Positions 1 to 11,745 are shown, counted from the stretch's first letter. The stretch: DNA of 64,000 bases from Anodontia alba (GCA_964016985.1 OZ024828.1:83406308-83470307), one strand, 5' to 3'. Numbers and translations are program-made. Notes: generated by a model not told the origin, from the sequence alone.

Positions 1-387
1 CTGAAATTTTACAGGCTAGCAGGTGCTCTATTTTATGATTGTATTAATACCATATATCAATTTACTAAACCTTTCTTGGATAATAAAATGTCTATTTATG
101 AGGAATATGGAGCCTTTAATAAATTTTTACATACTTTATAGTTCTATGAAAGGACAATATCTTAGATGCCAAAAGAGCCTTTAGTTGTCTTTTATTGACA
201 ATGTTATAGAGACAGAAAGATTGAGATTCATTTGACATTATCAAAGCATCTTTCTTCTATTTGTATGTATGTACGTAAATATTACTGAATAAATAATGCT
301 CAATATCAATGTAAATACAGAGGAATCTTTCTTTATAAGATGGTTCATTATAAGGCAATTTAATGGTGAGCCCACAAAAGTGCTGTA

Positions 388-470
388 TCCAAACAAAAAA
401 CTTATAGATTATATAGGAAAATGACCATGTATTGTCCTTTTTCTATATAATCTATACATTCAGTTAAGAT
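388..470. repeat. Dispersed short repeat, copy 1 (CCAAACAAAA...TATAATCTATACATT)
   Basis: This segment recurs at 54380-54500 and 54985-55115. All copies start near CCAAACAAAA and contain ATGACCAT followed by TTTTCTATATAATCTATACA, which is partly self-complementary with the upstream TTATATAG. It is probably a small MITE; termini are not clear. Confidence 0.5.
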
Positions 471-640
471 ACAACATGGTTGTTTAGCTAACACGATTTT
501 CACTTTGGATCCCAGCAAAAACGTTATAAAAAGGTTGTGATGTATTCTGTAAATAGATATAATCTGTTGTTTTACAATAACCTTTATTATTTTTACTTTA
601 TTTTTTTTTTTTTTTTTCGTTTTTTTTATTAAATGCTTAC

Positions 641-837
641 CCATACTGTTGCTATATTGGAGTTGGTGCATTTGTCTGCTAGTGCCTTAGCACTCACTGT
701 GACATCAGCTAGAAATTTGTTTGGTCTCTCCATGGCAACCATCTGGATGACCCGGCCCTCGTACAGGTGAGCATCAAAACATGTATTCCATTCTGGGTAT
801 ATTGTCCTCTTACGCTGCACCAGCTGTATACCGCGGC
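641..837 (-). CDS. PRKCD: Second C2-domain exon of a novel protein kinase C (delta/theta class)
   Basis: This internal exon encodes 66 codons of the N-terminal C2 domain of a calcium-independent (novel) protein kinase C, a diacylglycerol-activated serine/threonine kinase. The minus strand shows a TTTTACTCCTTTTCAG acceptor just above 837 and a TGG|GTAAGC donor below 641. It begins in phase 1, completing the codon left open by the exon at 61294-61420, and ends in phase 0. The translated run YPEWNTCFDAHLYEGRVIQ matches the conserved second half of the PKC delta C2 domain, followed by an acidic strand and ALADKCTNSN, where vertebrate PKC delta has LAERCKKNN. In vertebrate PKC delta this domain serves protein and phosphotyrosine contacts rather than calcium binding. 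The next exon (about LDLQP onward in vertebrates) is not visible in positions 1-640. The delta versus theta choice is not settled by this fragment. Confidence 0.93.
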
Positions 838-894
838 CTGAAAAGGAGTAAAATTTGTAAAGCATTGGTTGAAGTGGGGTTTATTTTGCTGTGA

Positions 895-1085
895 CTGACT
901 GTTTATTGTACTACTGATGCAAGTTGTTTATTGTGCTGTGGCTGAATGTTTATTGTACTATGGATGAATGTTGCTTATTGTGCAGTGGGTGGCTGTTTAT
1001 TGTACTATGAATGTTGTTTATTGTGCTGTGGCTGAATGTTTATTGTGCTATGAATGAATGTTGTTTATTGTGCCGCGGGTGAATG
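895..1085. repeat. Diverged minisatellite (TGTTTATTGTGCTGTGGCTGAA)
   Basis: Eight or so imperfect copies of TGTTTATTGTRCTRTG alternate with GAATG spacers, giving a period of about 23 bp and a double period near 45 bp. It lies just upstream of the splice acceptor of the PKC exon on the minus strand. Confidence 0.75.
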
Positions 1086-1349
1086 GTATTAACTGTTTCC
1101 TGAGTGATCATTTACTACTATATTTACTCCAAATACTTGGACAGACAGGCCTGAGCGAAAAATGCAAATCCAGATCAAAGGGTCTACATTCTTTACACTG
1201 AATCACAACACTTTAGCAGTACCAGCAACCAACTAAATGGACTTGCTCATATTCTGTAACTATGGTTGCAATTTTAGGTAAAAACACCTGATGTTTATTG
1301 CACTGACTGGACATCTATTGTTTTATTTGGTATTCAGAAAGTAAACTAT

Positions 1350-1558
1350 TTAACCTTGTCCTGCTGAATAAATTAAGATCCCACATCCCCTTCCAATTTA
1401 CAGCCGAACAAATTACTTGATGCGGATTGCTGCTATAAATTTACATAATGTCAAACAGTGCAGATCCAGATCAGTTGGCTTCTTCAGAAGCCAACTGATC
1501 TGGATCTACACTGTTTGGAAAGACAGGATATATCCAAGTTTCAGCAGGACTAGGGTTG
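1350..1558. mobile_element. PiggyBac-like MITE, family G
   Basis: The element starts TTAACCTTGTCCTGCTGAA and ends TTCAGCAGGACTAGGGTTGA, an inverted repeat whose outer four bases match the TTAA target of piggyBac transposases (one end mutated to TTGA). The centre is a hairpin module with arms GTCAAACAGTGCAGATCCAG and its complement around CTTCTTCAGAAG. No coding capacity. Other copies: 24522-24725, 27833-28043, 42063-42259, 56035-56246, 56434-56643. Confidence 0.75.
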
Positions 1559-1980
1559 ACAGCATATTTTGCTGTTTATAGAGCTAACTACATGCACTTG
1601 AGCAATGGCTATACATTCAACAAATATCCGCATTGTTATACCTTTACTTATTTTCAATGGGGGAGGGGGTACTAATTTGTTTTGTACTTTTGCCTATATA
1701 GCTATAAATTACATCTATGGCTGAAAAGCCAAAATAAACTGGCTGCAAATCAAGTCATTAGTAACAACAGATCTGATGATTAGCACATATGAGACAGACT
1801 TTTGTCTGCAGTGCTGTACAACAATATATTCATATGAATATGAAAAACATTTTTCCTACTTTGCCCTGAAAACAAGCCTTGACTGACACTTTATACAACT
1901 CTCTCCTAAAGAGATGATTTTCAAGGAATATCGGGTTCTGGTGAATCACTTGTTTGCCTTTTTTTCTTCAGTGCAAAGAG

Positions 1981-2218
1981 TTAACCCTTTACCCATTTTA
2001 GTCTGGAGACTCCAAAAAGGGTAATTGGCAAACAGTGTAGATCCACAGAATGTGGTGTCTGACCTAGATGGGTCTATTATGACTGTTTGATACAAGAATT
2101 TCCAGAAAACATAGTACTAATAAAAACTAATTACCAGACACCCTGTCCCTGCTATTCAAAATAGACTGGTCCAAAGAGTTGTGGTAGAAGAGTCAACAAT
2201 TTGATGTAAATGGGTTAA
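1981..2218. mobile_element. PiggyBac-like MITE, family H
   Basis: It is bounded by TTAACCCTTTACCCATTTTA and GTAAATGGGTTAA, with TTAA at both ends. Inside is a degenerate GGCAAACAGTGTAGATCCA segment, the hairpin module seen in families D and G. Its right TTAA is shared with the next element. Confidence 0.6.
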
Positions 2219-2412
2219 AATGCACATCACAACCGCAGCAGACGGAATTCTAATAATTTTATTTTCATTTTTCTGAGAAAATAAGGTTTGAAATTTCATG
2301 TGAATCATCTGATTTCATATGAAATATTAAGCCTTATTTTTTCAGACAAACAAAAATAAAATATTTCAGAATGTCGTCTGCTATATTCTGAATGGTGCTT
2401 TAAGGATTAATA
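2215..2412. mobile_element. PiggyBac-like MITE, family D
   Basis: The ends are TTAAAATGCACATCACAACC and GGTGCTTTAAGGATTAA. The interior is an inverted repeat with TTTCATGTGAATCATCTGAT and CAGACGG/CGTCTGC near the two ends. It abuts the family H element at a single shared TTAA. Confidence 0.5.
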
Positions 2413-3370
2413 GGTCAAGAACCAAGACAAAAAACCTTAACCCAGGCCAAGGTATTGATATCTGCAGACAAACCTTATTATACATTAGCCAGCCCATTAG
2501 AAAAGGGGCCATTAGGCATGTGTAGACAGAAAAGGCAGTCTGCCTGTTCATCCAGTCTCACTACAGCTTTTGCTATCCACTTACAGCCTCATAGGATACA
2601 ACAGAATATGCGGGCAAACAGCAAATGCCCTGATCAAATTATGGAAAAAAAGAAAACTTAATAAGCTGTGCTTATAAGACCCCCACCCCCTCCAACCAGT
2701 CCCCACTCCCCCACAGCCTAACAAGGTAATGACTACCTTCTAAGAAGCAGAAAAAAATGTAACTGACAATGTGAAATCAGTATACCGGCCCCCACCCTTA
2801 CAAACACAGTACAGGGGGATAATGACAAGCTGAATTTGATTTGTGCAGTTTGCATAAAGAGGACCCCTTTTCTCATGACCCTGCTTCTAGTTATTCTTTA
2901 TACTGCTGGAAATAATTATATGCAGACATTTGTTTTGTTTAGGGAACTTTATATGGCTTGACATTTCATGCAAATTGTCTCCATAGAGGATTTGACATTT
3001 CATACAAATTGTATCCGTTTTCTAAGGGAAATAAGACAAATATTGCCAAATTGTTGACTGCTGATTTACCCAACGACTGCCAAAGATTAAGAAAACATTG
3101 TGAGCTGAGGCACTGCCAGACTTATTATTCATAACAGCAGACCCTGTAACTGTAAAGAAGAAAAATGCCTAGGGAACCTTTTTTTCTTTCTTTTTTCTTT
3201 TTTTGTTAATCAGGCAAGAATTATTGGCTTTACACAAATGAAGACTGGATCCTTTAACCAGGGTTGTGGAATTATCAAATTTTATTTACTTGTCCAGTAA
3301 ATGGTCAAAATTCACTTGTCCAACCTAGATTTATTTGCCTAAAAAAAATGACATTTTTCTTCTTTCTCAA
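2413..3370. other. Unassigned intron stretch with MITE scraps
   Basis: There is a C-rich patch at 2680-2720 and remnants of the palindromic family C (GACATTTCATGCAAATTGTC at 2960-3020, with a partial mirror copy). No reading frame or RNA gene is supported. Confidence 0.5.
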
Positions 3371-3371
3371 A

Positions 3372-3462
3372 GAAAACATTCATGTATGTTGTGGGTACTC
3401 CATAGCATCAGTGAGGCGCTCCTAATGAGTACCCACAACATGTTTTCTTTGAGAAATAAGAA
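3372..3462. repeat. Hairpin element, family A
   Basis: Imperfect palindrome with arms TGTTGTGGGTACTC and GAGTACCCACAACATG around a GCATCAGTGAGGCGC loop. It belongs to the commonest hairpin family of the window, whose consensus arm runs from TTCTTATTTCTCC through AAAACATATGTTGTGGG to TACTCATTAGAAGTGCCTC. Confidence 0.8.
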
Positions 3463-4439
3463 CATGGACCATGATTCGCTCACCTGATCAGTGATTTTTT
3501 TACAATTTTGCCTTTATGGGTCCTGGGACTCGCTAGGTCCAGAATTCATGCATCCCAAACTCAAACTATGCATCCAGCCTGGGACTCGTGGTGAAATATT
3601 TTGTTGCGTCCTAGACTTTTCATTTAAACTTGTGTAACAGTGTTTTATAATTACTTTCTTAGTATTTTAATTAGATGTGCAATAAAAGTAAATAGTGGTG
3701 ACTGAGTTGCTTTAATTCTTTCCAGAAAACTTCCTGAGAAATATGAAACTATAGTACCACAGAAGTGTTAAGAAAATGTTTTCACCTACAGGTTTATGAA
3801 AATGTTTTCATAAAACTTCAGTTTTTGTGACAGATGATCAAATACCTGTGATACATAATTTAGGACAGACATTTTGTCTATTTTGACTAGACCGTAATAC
3901 AAAGCAGAGACTTTTTTTTGTCTGTTGCTTTGTGGGTTCAGTTTGGAACTGGGGGTTTCCGTTATCGAGATCGCCATCATTGGCAGTCACAGACTTTGTT
4001 GTCCGTGTCAGTCTGATTTGCTGACGTAGCAGACCAAAGAGCGTTTGCTGTAAGGGGGTCTAGTTTTATTGTTTTATTATCTTTTTAGGTGCATCTTTTT
4101 CTTCTTTCAAAAAACAAGAATTCCGCGGAAGGCGTCATCGCACCTGCTGGGGCAAAAGTCACAGGAGCCACAATCAGAACGTGGTTATTAAATAAGTTTA
4201 TTTCATTCTTAGCAGTGCTTACTTGGAAAACTGGGTTGAAAAAAATGTAGACAAAGTGCCTAGTGGGGCACATATATTCCAGGCCAGTCCCATTCCCTCT
4301 AATGGCTATATCTTCAGCACTGACTTTTCGTATCATACAGCCCAATGATAATGGAACGTTGACGTAAAATGTGTAAAAGTCACTGGAGCATGAAATATAG
4401 GTCAAGGTCACGGGTCAACGTACTTGCTAATTCAGTACA

Positions 4440-5460
4440 TCAAGGAGAAGCACAATGCAAGGTATGGTGGTTGTAGGCCTTATAGTTGAGGAGTTATCAA
4501 ACATTAACGTAAAATGTGTCAAATATAGGTCAAGGTCACCGGGTCAAGGTACCTGCCAAGCCAGTGCAATGAGGTGAAGCACTATGCAAGGTTTAGTGGT
4601 TGTAGGTCTTATATTTGAGGAGATACCGAATATCAACATAAAATGTGTCAGTCACTGGAGTGCACAATATAGGTCAAGGTCACCAGGTCAAGGTACCTGC
4701 CGAGTCAGTACATCGAGAAGAAGTGCTATAGAAGGTTTGGTGGTTGAAGGCCTTACAGTTGAGGACATATGGAAGGGTGACATAAAAGGTGTAAAAGTTA
4801 ATGGAGCGCGAAATATAGGTCAAGGTCACCCAGTGAAGGTACCTGTGGAGTCCGTACATTGAGGAGAAGCACTATGCAAGGTTTGATGGTTGTAGGCCTT
4901 ACAGTTGAGGAGATATTGAATGTTGACGTAAAATGTGTAAAAGGCACTGGAGCGCAAAATATAGGTCAAGGTCACCGGGTCAAGATACCTGCCGAGTCAG
5001 TACATCTAGGAGAAGCACTATGCAAGGTTTGGTGGCTAGAGGTCTTACACTTGAGGAGATCTGGAACATTGACGTAAATTATGTCAAAGTCACTGCAGCC
5101 AAAATATAGGTCAAGGTCACCAGGTCAAGGTATCTGTCAAGTCAGTACATTGAGAAGAAGCACTTTGCAAGGTTTGATGGTTGTAGGCCTTATAGTCGAG
5201 GAGATATCGAACGTCGACGCAAAATATATCAAAGTCAGTGGAGCGCAAAATATAGGTCAAGGTCACCGGGTCAAGGTATATGCCGTCAGTACATCTAGGA
5301 GAAGCACTATGCAAGGTTTGGTAGTTGTACGCCTTATAGTTGAGAAGATCTGGAACGTCAACGTAAATTGTGTCAAAGTCAATGGAGCGCAAAATATAGG
5401 TCAAGGTCACTGGGTCAACATACCTGCCAAGTCAGGAGGTCAGGGAGATGTGTTATGCAA
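4440..5460 (+). repeat. Satellite array inside family 2 element, about 137-bp unit
   Basis: About seven imperfect units carry ATATAGGTCAAGGTCACC, CCGAGTCAGTACATC, GAGAAGCACTATGCAAGG, TTGTAGGCCTTATAGTTGAG and GACGTAAAATGTGTCAAAG in that order. Several reading frames stay open across units, but the same peptide repeats in shifted frames, as expected for noncoding satellite. Confidence 0.85.
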
Positions 5461-6128
5461 GGTATGATGGTTGTTGTAGAATTGTAGTTGATTAGACTAC
5501 TAACTTCGACGTAAATGTCGAACTTTGACATAACAGAACTGTTAACAGACAGACGGACGGATGAACGGACAGACGAATGGAAAAGCGGGCACCTATGTCG
5601 CAAAGTCGGGAGGTCAGGGAGATGTTTCATAAAAGGTTTGATGGTTGTTTAGTTTTGTAGTTGATTAGAATACGAACTTTGACATAAATGTCGAACTTCG
5701 ACATAACAGAACTGTTAACAGACGGACAGACGGACGGACGAACAGACAGACGAATGGAAAAGTGGGCACCTATGTCGCAAAGTCAGGAGGTCAGTGAGAT
5801 GTTTCATGCAAGGTTTGATGGTTGTTTAGTCTTGTAGTTGATTAAAATACTAACTTTGACATAAATGTCGAACTTCGACATTAATGTTGACAGACAGACG
5901 GACGAATGGACAGACATACGGAAAAGCGGACGCCTATGTCGCAGTGTCAGGAGGTCAGGGAGATGTTTCAGGCAAGGTTTGATGGTTGTTTAGTCTTGTA
6001 GTTGATTAGAATACTAACTTTGACATAAATGTCGAACGTCGACATAAATGTTGACAGACGGACGGACGGACTGACGGACGGACGGACTGACGGACGGACG
6101 GACGGAAAATCGGACACCTATATCGCAC
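5460..6128 (+). repeat. Second satellite array and (ACGG)n tract inside family 2 element
   Basis: Three to four units of about 175 bp share GTCAGGAGGTCAGGGAGATG, TTTGATGGTTGTTTAGTCTT, GACATAAATGTCGAAC and a GACAGACGGACGGAC block. The last unit ends in an expanded (ACGG)n tract at about 6054-6105. Confidence 0.85.
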
Positions 6129-6589
6129 CCTGCTACAAGCAGGTGCGATAAAAACAACAAAAAAAAACGATCGCTGTTTCCTGTTGACAATTTCAATGTC
6201 CATGTCGGTGTTACGATAAAAGTTCTCAACGGACTAAAAACCAATACTTTAGTGTCCGCTACGGTTTCCTCTGGTACTGGACAACTTGGTATTGATTTTT
6301 GACTGTATAGGTAGAATTGGTGTACGGTAGAGATACGACGCCTTTCAGTATTGGCTTTTACCAAACACGGTGCTGAAACACCGCTTGCGCATTCGCCTTT
6401 CCGAAAATGAAAGTAGATTTCAAGAAGCAAAACGTGCGTACATTCGAGAATTTTATGAGTCCACGGGACTCACCGAGGCTAATTTTTTGCATCCTCTGGC
6501 GAAATTATGTGTACAGGACGCCTAAAAAAATCACTGCCTGATAAAAACAGCTATTGCATATCTGCAAATGCCATGCAATTTCTTCCAAT

Positions 6590-7490
6590 ACTGCCACAGC
6601 AACAAGGACGCAAATTTGACCATACCATAAAAAGTTCAAAGGTCATCCTAGTATCATCATTTACTGATGCTGTATACTAAGATTCAGCCTCAGAGTTTTG
6701 TTAGTTCTGGAGAAGAAGAGTTTTTTAAGTGTTTTACCATATATGGGTATGACAGCCATCTTGTTCAATGGCAAAGAACCATTTGAACAAATGAACCTCC
6801 CATGTGAAATCTAGTGAAAACTGTTCAAAACATTTCAGAGAAAAAGATATTTAAAGATTTCACAATTTTATGCATGTCTATAGCCCAAGGGCAAGGGCAG
6901 ATAACCCCCAAAATTTTGACAGAAGCTAAACAGTTTTACTATCTTAATCATACATTGTAAGTTTCAGCCATTAGTTTTATATTATCCATTAAGAACATGA
7001 TGTTTCAACGTTTTTCCCACACAAATGTATGGGGGCACAAAAAGATATTTAAAGATTTCAAAATTTTATGTATGTAAATAGCCCAAGGGCAAGGGCAGAT
7101 AACCCCTAAAATTTTGACAGAAGCTAAACAGTTTTACTGCCTTAATCATACATTGTAAGTTTCAGCCATTAGTTTTTATTATCCATTGAGAAAATGATTT
7201 TTCAACGTTTTCCCCATACAAATGTATGGGGCACAAATTTGACCTTGCAGTAAAACTGTTAGGTCAACCTACAACCATCATTTGAAGAAAACTGGTAGAC
7301 CTTGAGTCTCTGATGCTGTATACCAAGAATCAGCCTCAAAGCTTTCTTGGTTCTGGAGAAGAAGTTATTTAAATGTTTTTACCATATGGCGTAGAACCAT
7401 TCAAACAAATTGTCAATACCCTCTCAACAGAAAACCCCATGTGAAATCTGGTGAAAATTGCTCAAATGGTTTCAGAGGAGAAGCACTTAA
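6590..7490 (+). repeat. Diverged long satellite units of family 1 element
   Basis: Units resemble those at 25620-27400 and share TTCTGGAGAAGAAG, TTTTACCATATATGGG, CCCATACAAATGTATGG and a leader with AAAGGTCA. A block around 6840-7000 is repeated at 7030-7190 (GCCCAAGGGCAAGGGCAGAT). Confidence 0.7.
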
Positions 7491-8440
7491 AAACAAGATG
7501 GCAGCTGTGGTGGCCATCTGATCGGCACAATCTTAGCTATTTTTGATCCAGAGGTCATCCTGTTGCTAAGTGTAAGTCTCAACTCAAATCGCCCAATGGT
7601 TCGAGCGGATAAGTCAAAAACCAATTTTCAAGATGGTGGCTGTGGTGGCCATTTTGGACTTCCAATTGGCATGATTTTAGCTATTTTTCATCTATGCGTC
7701 AACCTCTTGCTACATCCTAAGTTTCAACTTTATTCTCCTTGTGGTTTGCAAGAAAATGTCCTAAACAGATTTTCAAGATGGCTATTTAGCTATTTTTATA
7801 TCACTATATATGGTCTCTTGCTCCATCATAAGTTTTGACTTAATTTGCAGAGTGGTTTGCGAGGAGATGTTGACAATAGATTTTCAAGATGGCCACTGTG
7901 GCGGCCAGCTTGGATTTCAGATTGGCTTTATTTTAGCTATTTTCGATCTAGAGGCTGCTACAATGTAAGTTTCAATTAAAATCGCCCAAAGGTTTGTGAG
8001 GAGAAGTCAAAAATTGTTTTTCAAGATGGCGGCTATGGTGGCCATTTTGGACTTCCAATCAGCATGATTTTAGCTATTTTTCATCTACAGGTCAACCTGT
8101 TGCTACATCCTTTGTTCTAACTTAATTCGCCTTGTGGTTTGTGAGAAAATGTCCTAAACAGATTTTCAAGATGGCAGCTGTGTCGGTCATCTTGGATTTT
8201 TGATCGACACGATTTTAGCTCATTTCAATCCAGAAGTCATCCTGTTGCTACAGGGCAAGTTTTGGCTCAAATCGACCAAAAGTTTGGGAAAAGATGTCGA
8301 AAACTGGTTTTCAAGATGGCGGCCGTGGCGGCCATCTGGGATTTTCGATTGGCTCAGTTTTAGCTATTTTGTGTCTATTAGGCACCCCGATGCTCCATAT
8401 CAAGTTTCAGCTCAATTGGATCAAGTCTTTAGAGGACATG
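7490..8440 (+). repeat. 145-bp satellite (R1), diverged copies
   Basis: Six or so units contain TTTTCAAGATGGC, GGCCATCTTGGATTT and GATTTTAGCTATTTTTGATC, the same unit seen in cleaner form at 17130-18840 and 22463-23520. Small ORFs across it (for example 7563-7838) are by-products of the repeat. Confidence 0.8.
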
Positions 8441-8459
8441 TCCAAAACATGAGTTCTTA

Positions 8460-10000
8460 ACATTTTCCCATATAAATGTATAAGGACCATACAAATACAT
8501 GGGGAAGCAAATCTGACCTTACTGTAAAAAGGTCAAATGTCAACATAGGATCATCATTTTAGCAACTTTGGTAGACCTCCCATCCCCCATGATTTCTGCG
8601 AAGATCAAAACCCAAGGCTTGCTTGGTTTTGGAGAAGAAGATTTTTAAAGGTTTTTACCATGTATGGGCATGGCGACCCTCCTGGTCAATGGACCATGAC
8701 CATTTTAGCAATCTTTTATTCCCCCACCCCAAGCAGGTTCCACATGAAATTTGAGTAACACTGGCCCTGCGGCTTCAGAGGAGAAGTTGTTTGTAATTCT
8801 CAACATTTTGCCCATATGAATGTATGGGACCCATACAAAGGCATAGGGAAGCAAACTTGAACTTGCCATAAAAAGGTCAAATGTCAATGCACGACCATCA
8901 TTTTAGCACTTTGACAGACCTCCATCCCTGATTATTTGTGCAAATATTCAGCCCCAAGGCATCTTCCATTCTGGAGAAGATTTTTAAGGGTTTCTACCAT
9001 ATATGGGCATGGCGGCCATCTTGGTCAATGGACCGCAGCCATTTTAGCAATCTTCCATTCCCCGGCCCCCAGGAGGCTTCACATGAAATTCAAATTCAAA
9101 TTTTATTAAGACTGCCAAATACATTTTACCGCATCTCACATAGAACATAGACAAACACTACAATATTCTTATATATACTGAATTAATGAAATATTTTAAG
9201 CAAGCATGACTATATCCATGTAATCTTACAACATGTATGATTATAAAGTCAAGTTGGTGAAACAGTTAGCCCATTTTTTGCTCGAATGGAGACCAACTGA
9301 CTTTCCAATACCCTAATAAACTAGGCCAATGCAAGTGCCCTTTAAACTTGTCTGAATTAGTCAGCCTCATTTTATGTATCAGAGAACAGTAGAATGATAA
9401 TTCGAATCCAAAAGTTGTATATCCCAACCGAAAAGCAAATGTTGTGCAGTTAGATCAGTGTCTATGGAATTTGTCAACATCCGTCACAAATGGGCTACCT
9501 GGTAATATGAATATATGTATTCATTTTAAAATTGACAAATATAAGCACTGAGCTCGTTTATATATTAAACTAATGAACGCATATTTGAGCAACACTAGCT
9601 CGGTGTCTTCAGAGGAGAAGTTGTTTCAAATTCTCAAGTTTTCCCATACAGATGTGTGGGGCCCATACAAATGTATAGGGAAGCAAATTTGACCTTGCCG
9701 TAAAAAGGTCAAATGTCAAAGTACAACCATTATTGTAGCAACTTTGGTAGACCTCCCATCCCGATAATTTGTGCAAAGATTCAGCCCCAAGGCAGCTTCG
9801 GTTCTGAAGAAGATTTTTTAAAGGTTTTTAAAGCCATCTTTGTCAAAGGACAGCAACCATTTTAGCAATCTTGTTCCCCTAACCTAAGGCAGCTCCATAA
9901 GAAAATTTGAGCAAAATTGGCTCAGTGGCTTCAGAGAAGAAGTCATTTGAAAATGTTAACGGATGGACGTACAGACAACAGATAAAAAGTGATCACTATA
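8460..10000 (+). repeat. Long satellite units (R2) with an interrupting insert at about 9089-9590
   Basis: Units carry CTTGACCTTGCCGTAAAAAG, GACCTCC, TTCAGCCCCAAGGCATC and TTTAAAGGTTTTTACCATAT. The run is broken after CACATGAAATT and resumes at ATTTGAGCAACAC. The intervening 500 bp starts with a CAAATTCAAATTTTATTAAG tract, which may be the tail of a retroposed sequence in reverse orientation. Its origin is not determined. Confidence 0.65.
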
Positions 10001-10409
10001 CTCATCCTGAGCATAGTTCAGGTGAGCTAAAAATAGCCATCAGAAGAGATGGCAAATTCCCCATGAATGAACCGCCACTTCTAAATTTGGTGTATATTTC
10101 AATCAGATATCATCGAAATATTGGAATGGCCCAAAGTAAAAAAGATGGAAAGATAGTATGAAATGTGACAAAAATAATAAGTGAAAACAATGAAAACAAA
10201 TGATTTTACTTTTGCATGTTTTTTTTTTGTTTTTTTTTTCTATCTTTTTTATTTTTGTCAAAAATCATCTATTAGTGACTTCTAGTGTGATTTTTTGTAC
10301 AGGATACACAATATGTGCAAATACTTTGAATTTGTGAGTACACATGTTCAGAAATAATAGCAAAAATAAATGCCTTGTAAAGATAAAGATGTTTGCTGTA
10401 TGTTTATTG

Positions 10410-11510
10410 GGGTAAAAAATCAACAGAGCAAAAGTTGTCCTTCTTACATATGACACTCCTTAACCTGATATATGCCCCTACCAAATTTTATAGTTATCTC
10501 AAACAGTATGGGAGTTAGGGCCTGCACAAGATTTCAGCATCACAGGAGATAAGTACATAATGGTGAAAGTTAGAGAACTCTTGAACACGACATAACTACT
10601 AGTCTTTATCTATTCCTCTTTAAAAATCAACAGCGCAAAAGTTGTCCTTCTCCTATGTGACACTCCGACTTGACCTGATCTATGCCACTACCAAAAATTA
10701 TCAAGTAATCTCAAACAATATGGGAGTTATGGCCTGCACAAGATTTTGGCATCAGGGGAGATAAGTACATAATGGAGAAAGTGAGAGTAATCTTGAACAC
10801 TACATGCCTACTGGTTCTTATCTATGCTTCTACCAAATATTGTGCTTTTTGCATGAGAAACTCCCACTTGACCCAACATATGTCCCCATAAAATATTACC
10901 AAATTATCTCACACAGTATGGGAGTATGGGAGTTATGGCCTGCACAAGATTTCAGCTTCAGGGGACTTAAAAACAACATGAGAGTTGTCTCTTTTGCATG
11001 GGACAGCAGCCTACTGGTCCTTATCTATGTCTCTACCTAATACTAGTACATCTAAATATTTCAAACCATTAAGAAGTAATGGAATGTACAAGATTTTGGC
11101 GAAGAAAATCCTTCAGGAAAGATAACTTAAAAAAAGAACAAAGAAAGAGTTGTCCTTCTTGCATGCAACACTCCTATTCTACCTGATACATGTCCCATCC
11201 AAATATTATCAAATTATCAGATAAGTACATAATGAAGAAGGTGAGAGTTGTCTCTCTAGCACACAGTACCCCTTCAGGGCCTTATCTATGCTTCTACCAA
11301 ATATTGTCAAAATATTTCAAACCTTAATGGAGTGCACAGTGTTTGGCTTAGAAATTCATTCAGAGGAGATAACTAGAAAAAGAACAGAGCAAGAATTGTC
11401 TTTCATGCATGAAACACTCCTACTTGACTTGATATATGTCCCTCCATATATTATCAAATTTTCTTGCATACTGGATAAGGATTTCCGCAAATTACACCGG
11501 TGCTAGCAAA
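10410..11510 (+). repeat. Diverged tandem repeat, unit about 205 bp
   Basis: Four to five units are recognised by AAAAGTTGTCCTTCT, ACTCCNACTTGACCTGAT, CAAACARTATGGGAGTTA, GGCCTGCACAAGATTT and GAGATAAGTACATAATGG. Units decay toward the right. ORFs inside (10804-11040, 11288-11506) follow the repeat and are not gene-like. Confidence 0.75.
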
Positions 11511-11543
11511 TCTTATCTCACACACCCTAATCCATCCCGTAGG

Positions 11544-11745
11544 AAAGAGGGGGGGAGGGGGGGTGGGGGGGGAGGGGGGGGATTTTTTTTTGTAAAAAAT
11601 TCCAGGACCCTGTTTTGCCAAAAAAAAGCAAGGACCTGGGTAAATGCTATTATGCCTTTTGTAAAAACATGCGCATCTGGGAAGAAAAAAATTTGCAGGC
11701 CCAAAAACATCCCCCCTCCTCCACCCCCCACCCCTCTCCCGCCCC
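11544..11745. repeat. Poly-G and poly-C tracts facing each other
   Basis: A G-rich run at 11549-11582 is followed about 125 bp later by a C-rich run at 11709-11742. They are mutually complementary and could pair; the G tract also has the spacing of a G-quadruplex motif. ORFs of up to 121 codons here are artefacts of homopolymers. Confidence 0.7.

Larger units (their letters stand above)
4114..6153 (+). mobile_element. Helitron-like element, family 2, copy 1
   Basis: The 5' end reads ACAAGAATTCCGCGGAA (a short hairpin) followed by CGCACCTGCTG. The 3' end has the hairpin CCTGCTACAAGCAGG followed by TGCGATAAAA. The 5' CGCACCTGC and 3' GCAGGTGCG are subterminal inverted repeats. Between them lie about 280 bp of unique leader, then two successive tandem arrays and an ACGG-type microsatellite. 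A second copy at 58070-60070 has the same order throughout. No protein is encoded. Confidence 0.8.
3489..6536. mobile_element. hAT-like element with 6-bp target duplication (3,048 bp)
   Basis: It begins CAGTGATTTTTTTA at 3489 and ends TAAAAAAATCACTG at 6536, a perfect 14-bp terminal inverted repeat. CCTGAT is duplicated directly beside both ends (3483-3488 and 6537-6542). The interrupted Helitron-like sequence rejoins across it, confirming the insertion. No transposase is visible; most of the interior is the nested composite at 4114-6153. CAG-starting ends point to the hAT superfamily, in which groups with non-8-bp duplications are known. Confidence 0.8.
3466..10034 (+). mobile_element. Helitron-like element, family 1, copy 1 (interrupted)
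   Basis: The left side keeps the family signature ATGATTCGCTCACCTGA near 3470-3488, and the right side ends in a hairpin plus GGTGAGCTAAAA at 10020-10032. These subterminal inverted repeats (CTCACCTGA and CAGGTGAG) recur in the copies at 17072, 20245 and 25214. The body contains satellite arrays and no open reading frame, so it is non-autonomous. It is split by the 3489-6536 insertion and again near 9089-9590. The 5' end lacks the ACAAGAGGCC start seen in the other copies and is probably truncated. Established knowledge: bivalve non-autonomous Helitron/Helentron-type elements often carry satellite-like tandem cores. The family assignment here rests on structure, since no Rep/helicase is present. 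Confidence 0.7.

Noticed and set aside
2455..2661. Small gene of 68 codons
   Set aside because: No homology signal, no splice or promoter context, and the sequence is repeat-flanked intron.
4584..5630. Open frames of up to 128 codons on both strands
   Set aside because: They are translations of the 137-bp satellite of the family 2 element and recur in shifted frames at 58637-59579.
6014..6430. 138-codon minus-strand ORF with PSVRPSVRQSVRPSV
   Set aside because: The repeat comes from translating the ACGG microsatellite; the upstream part shows no domain.
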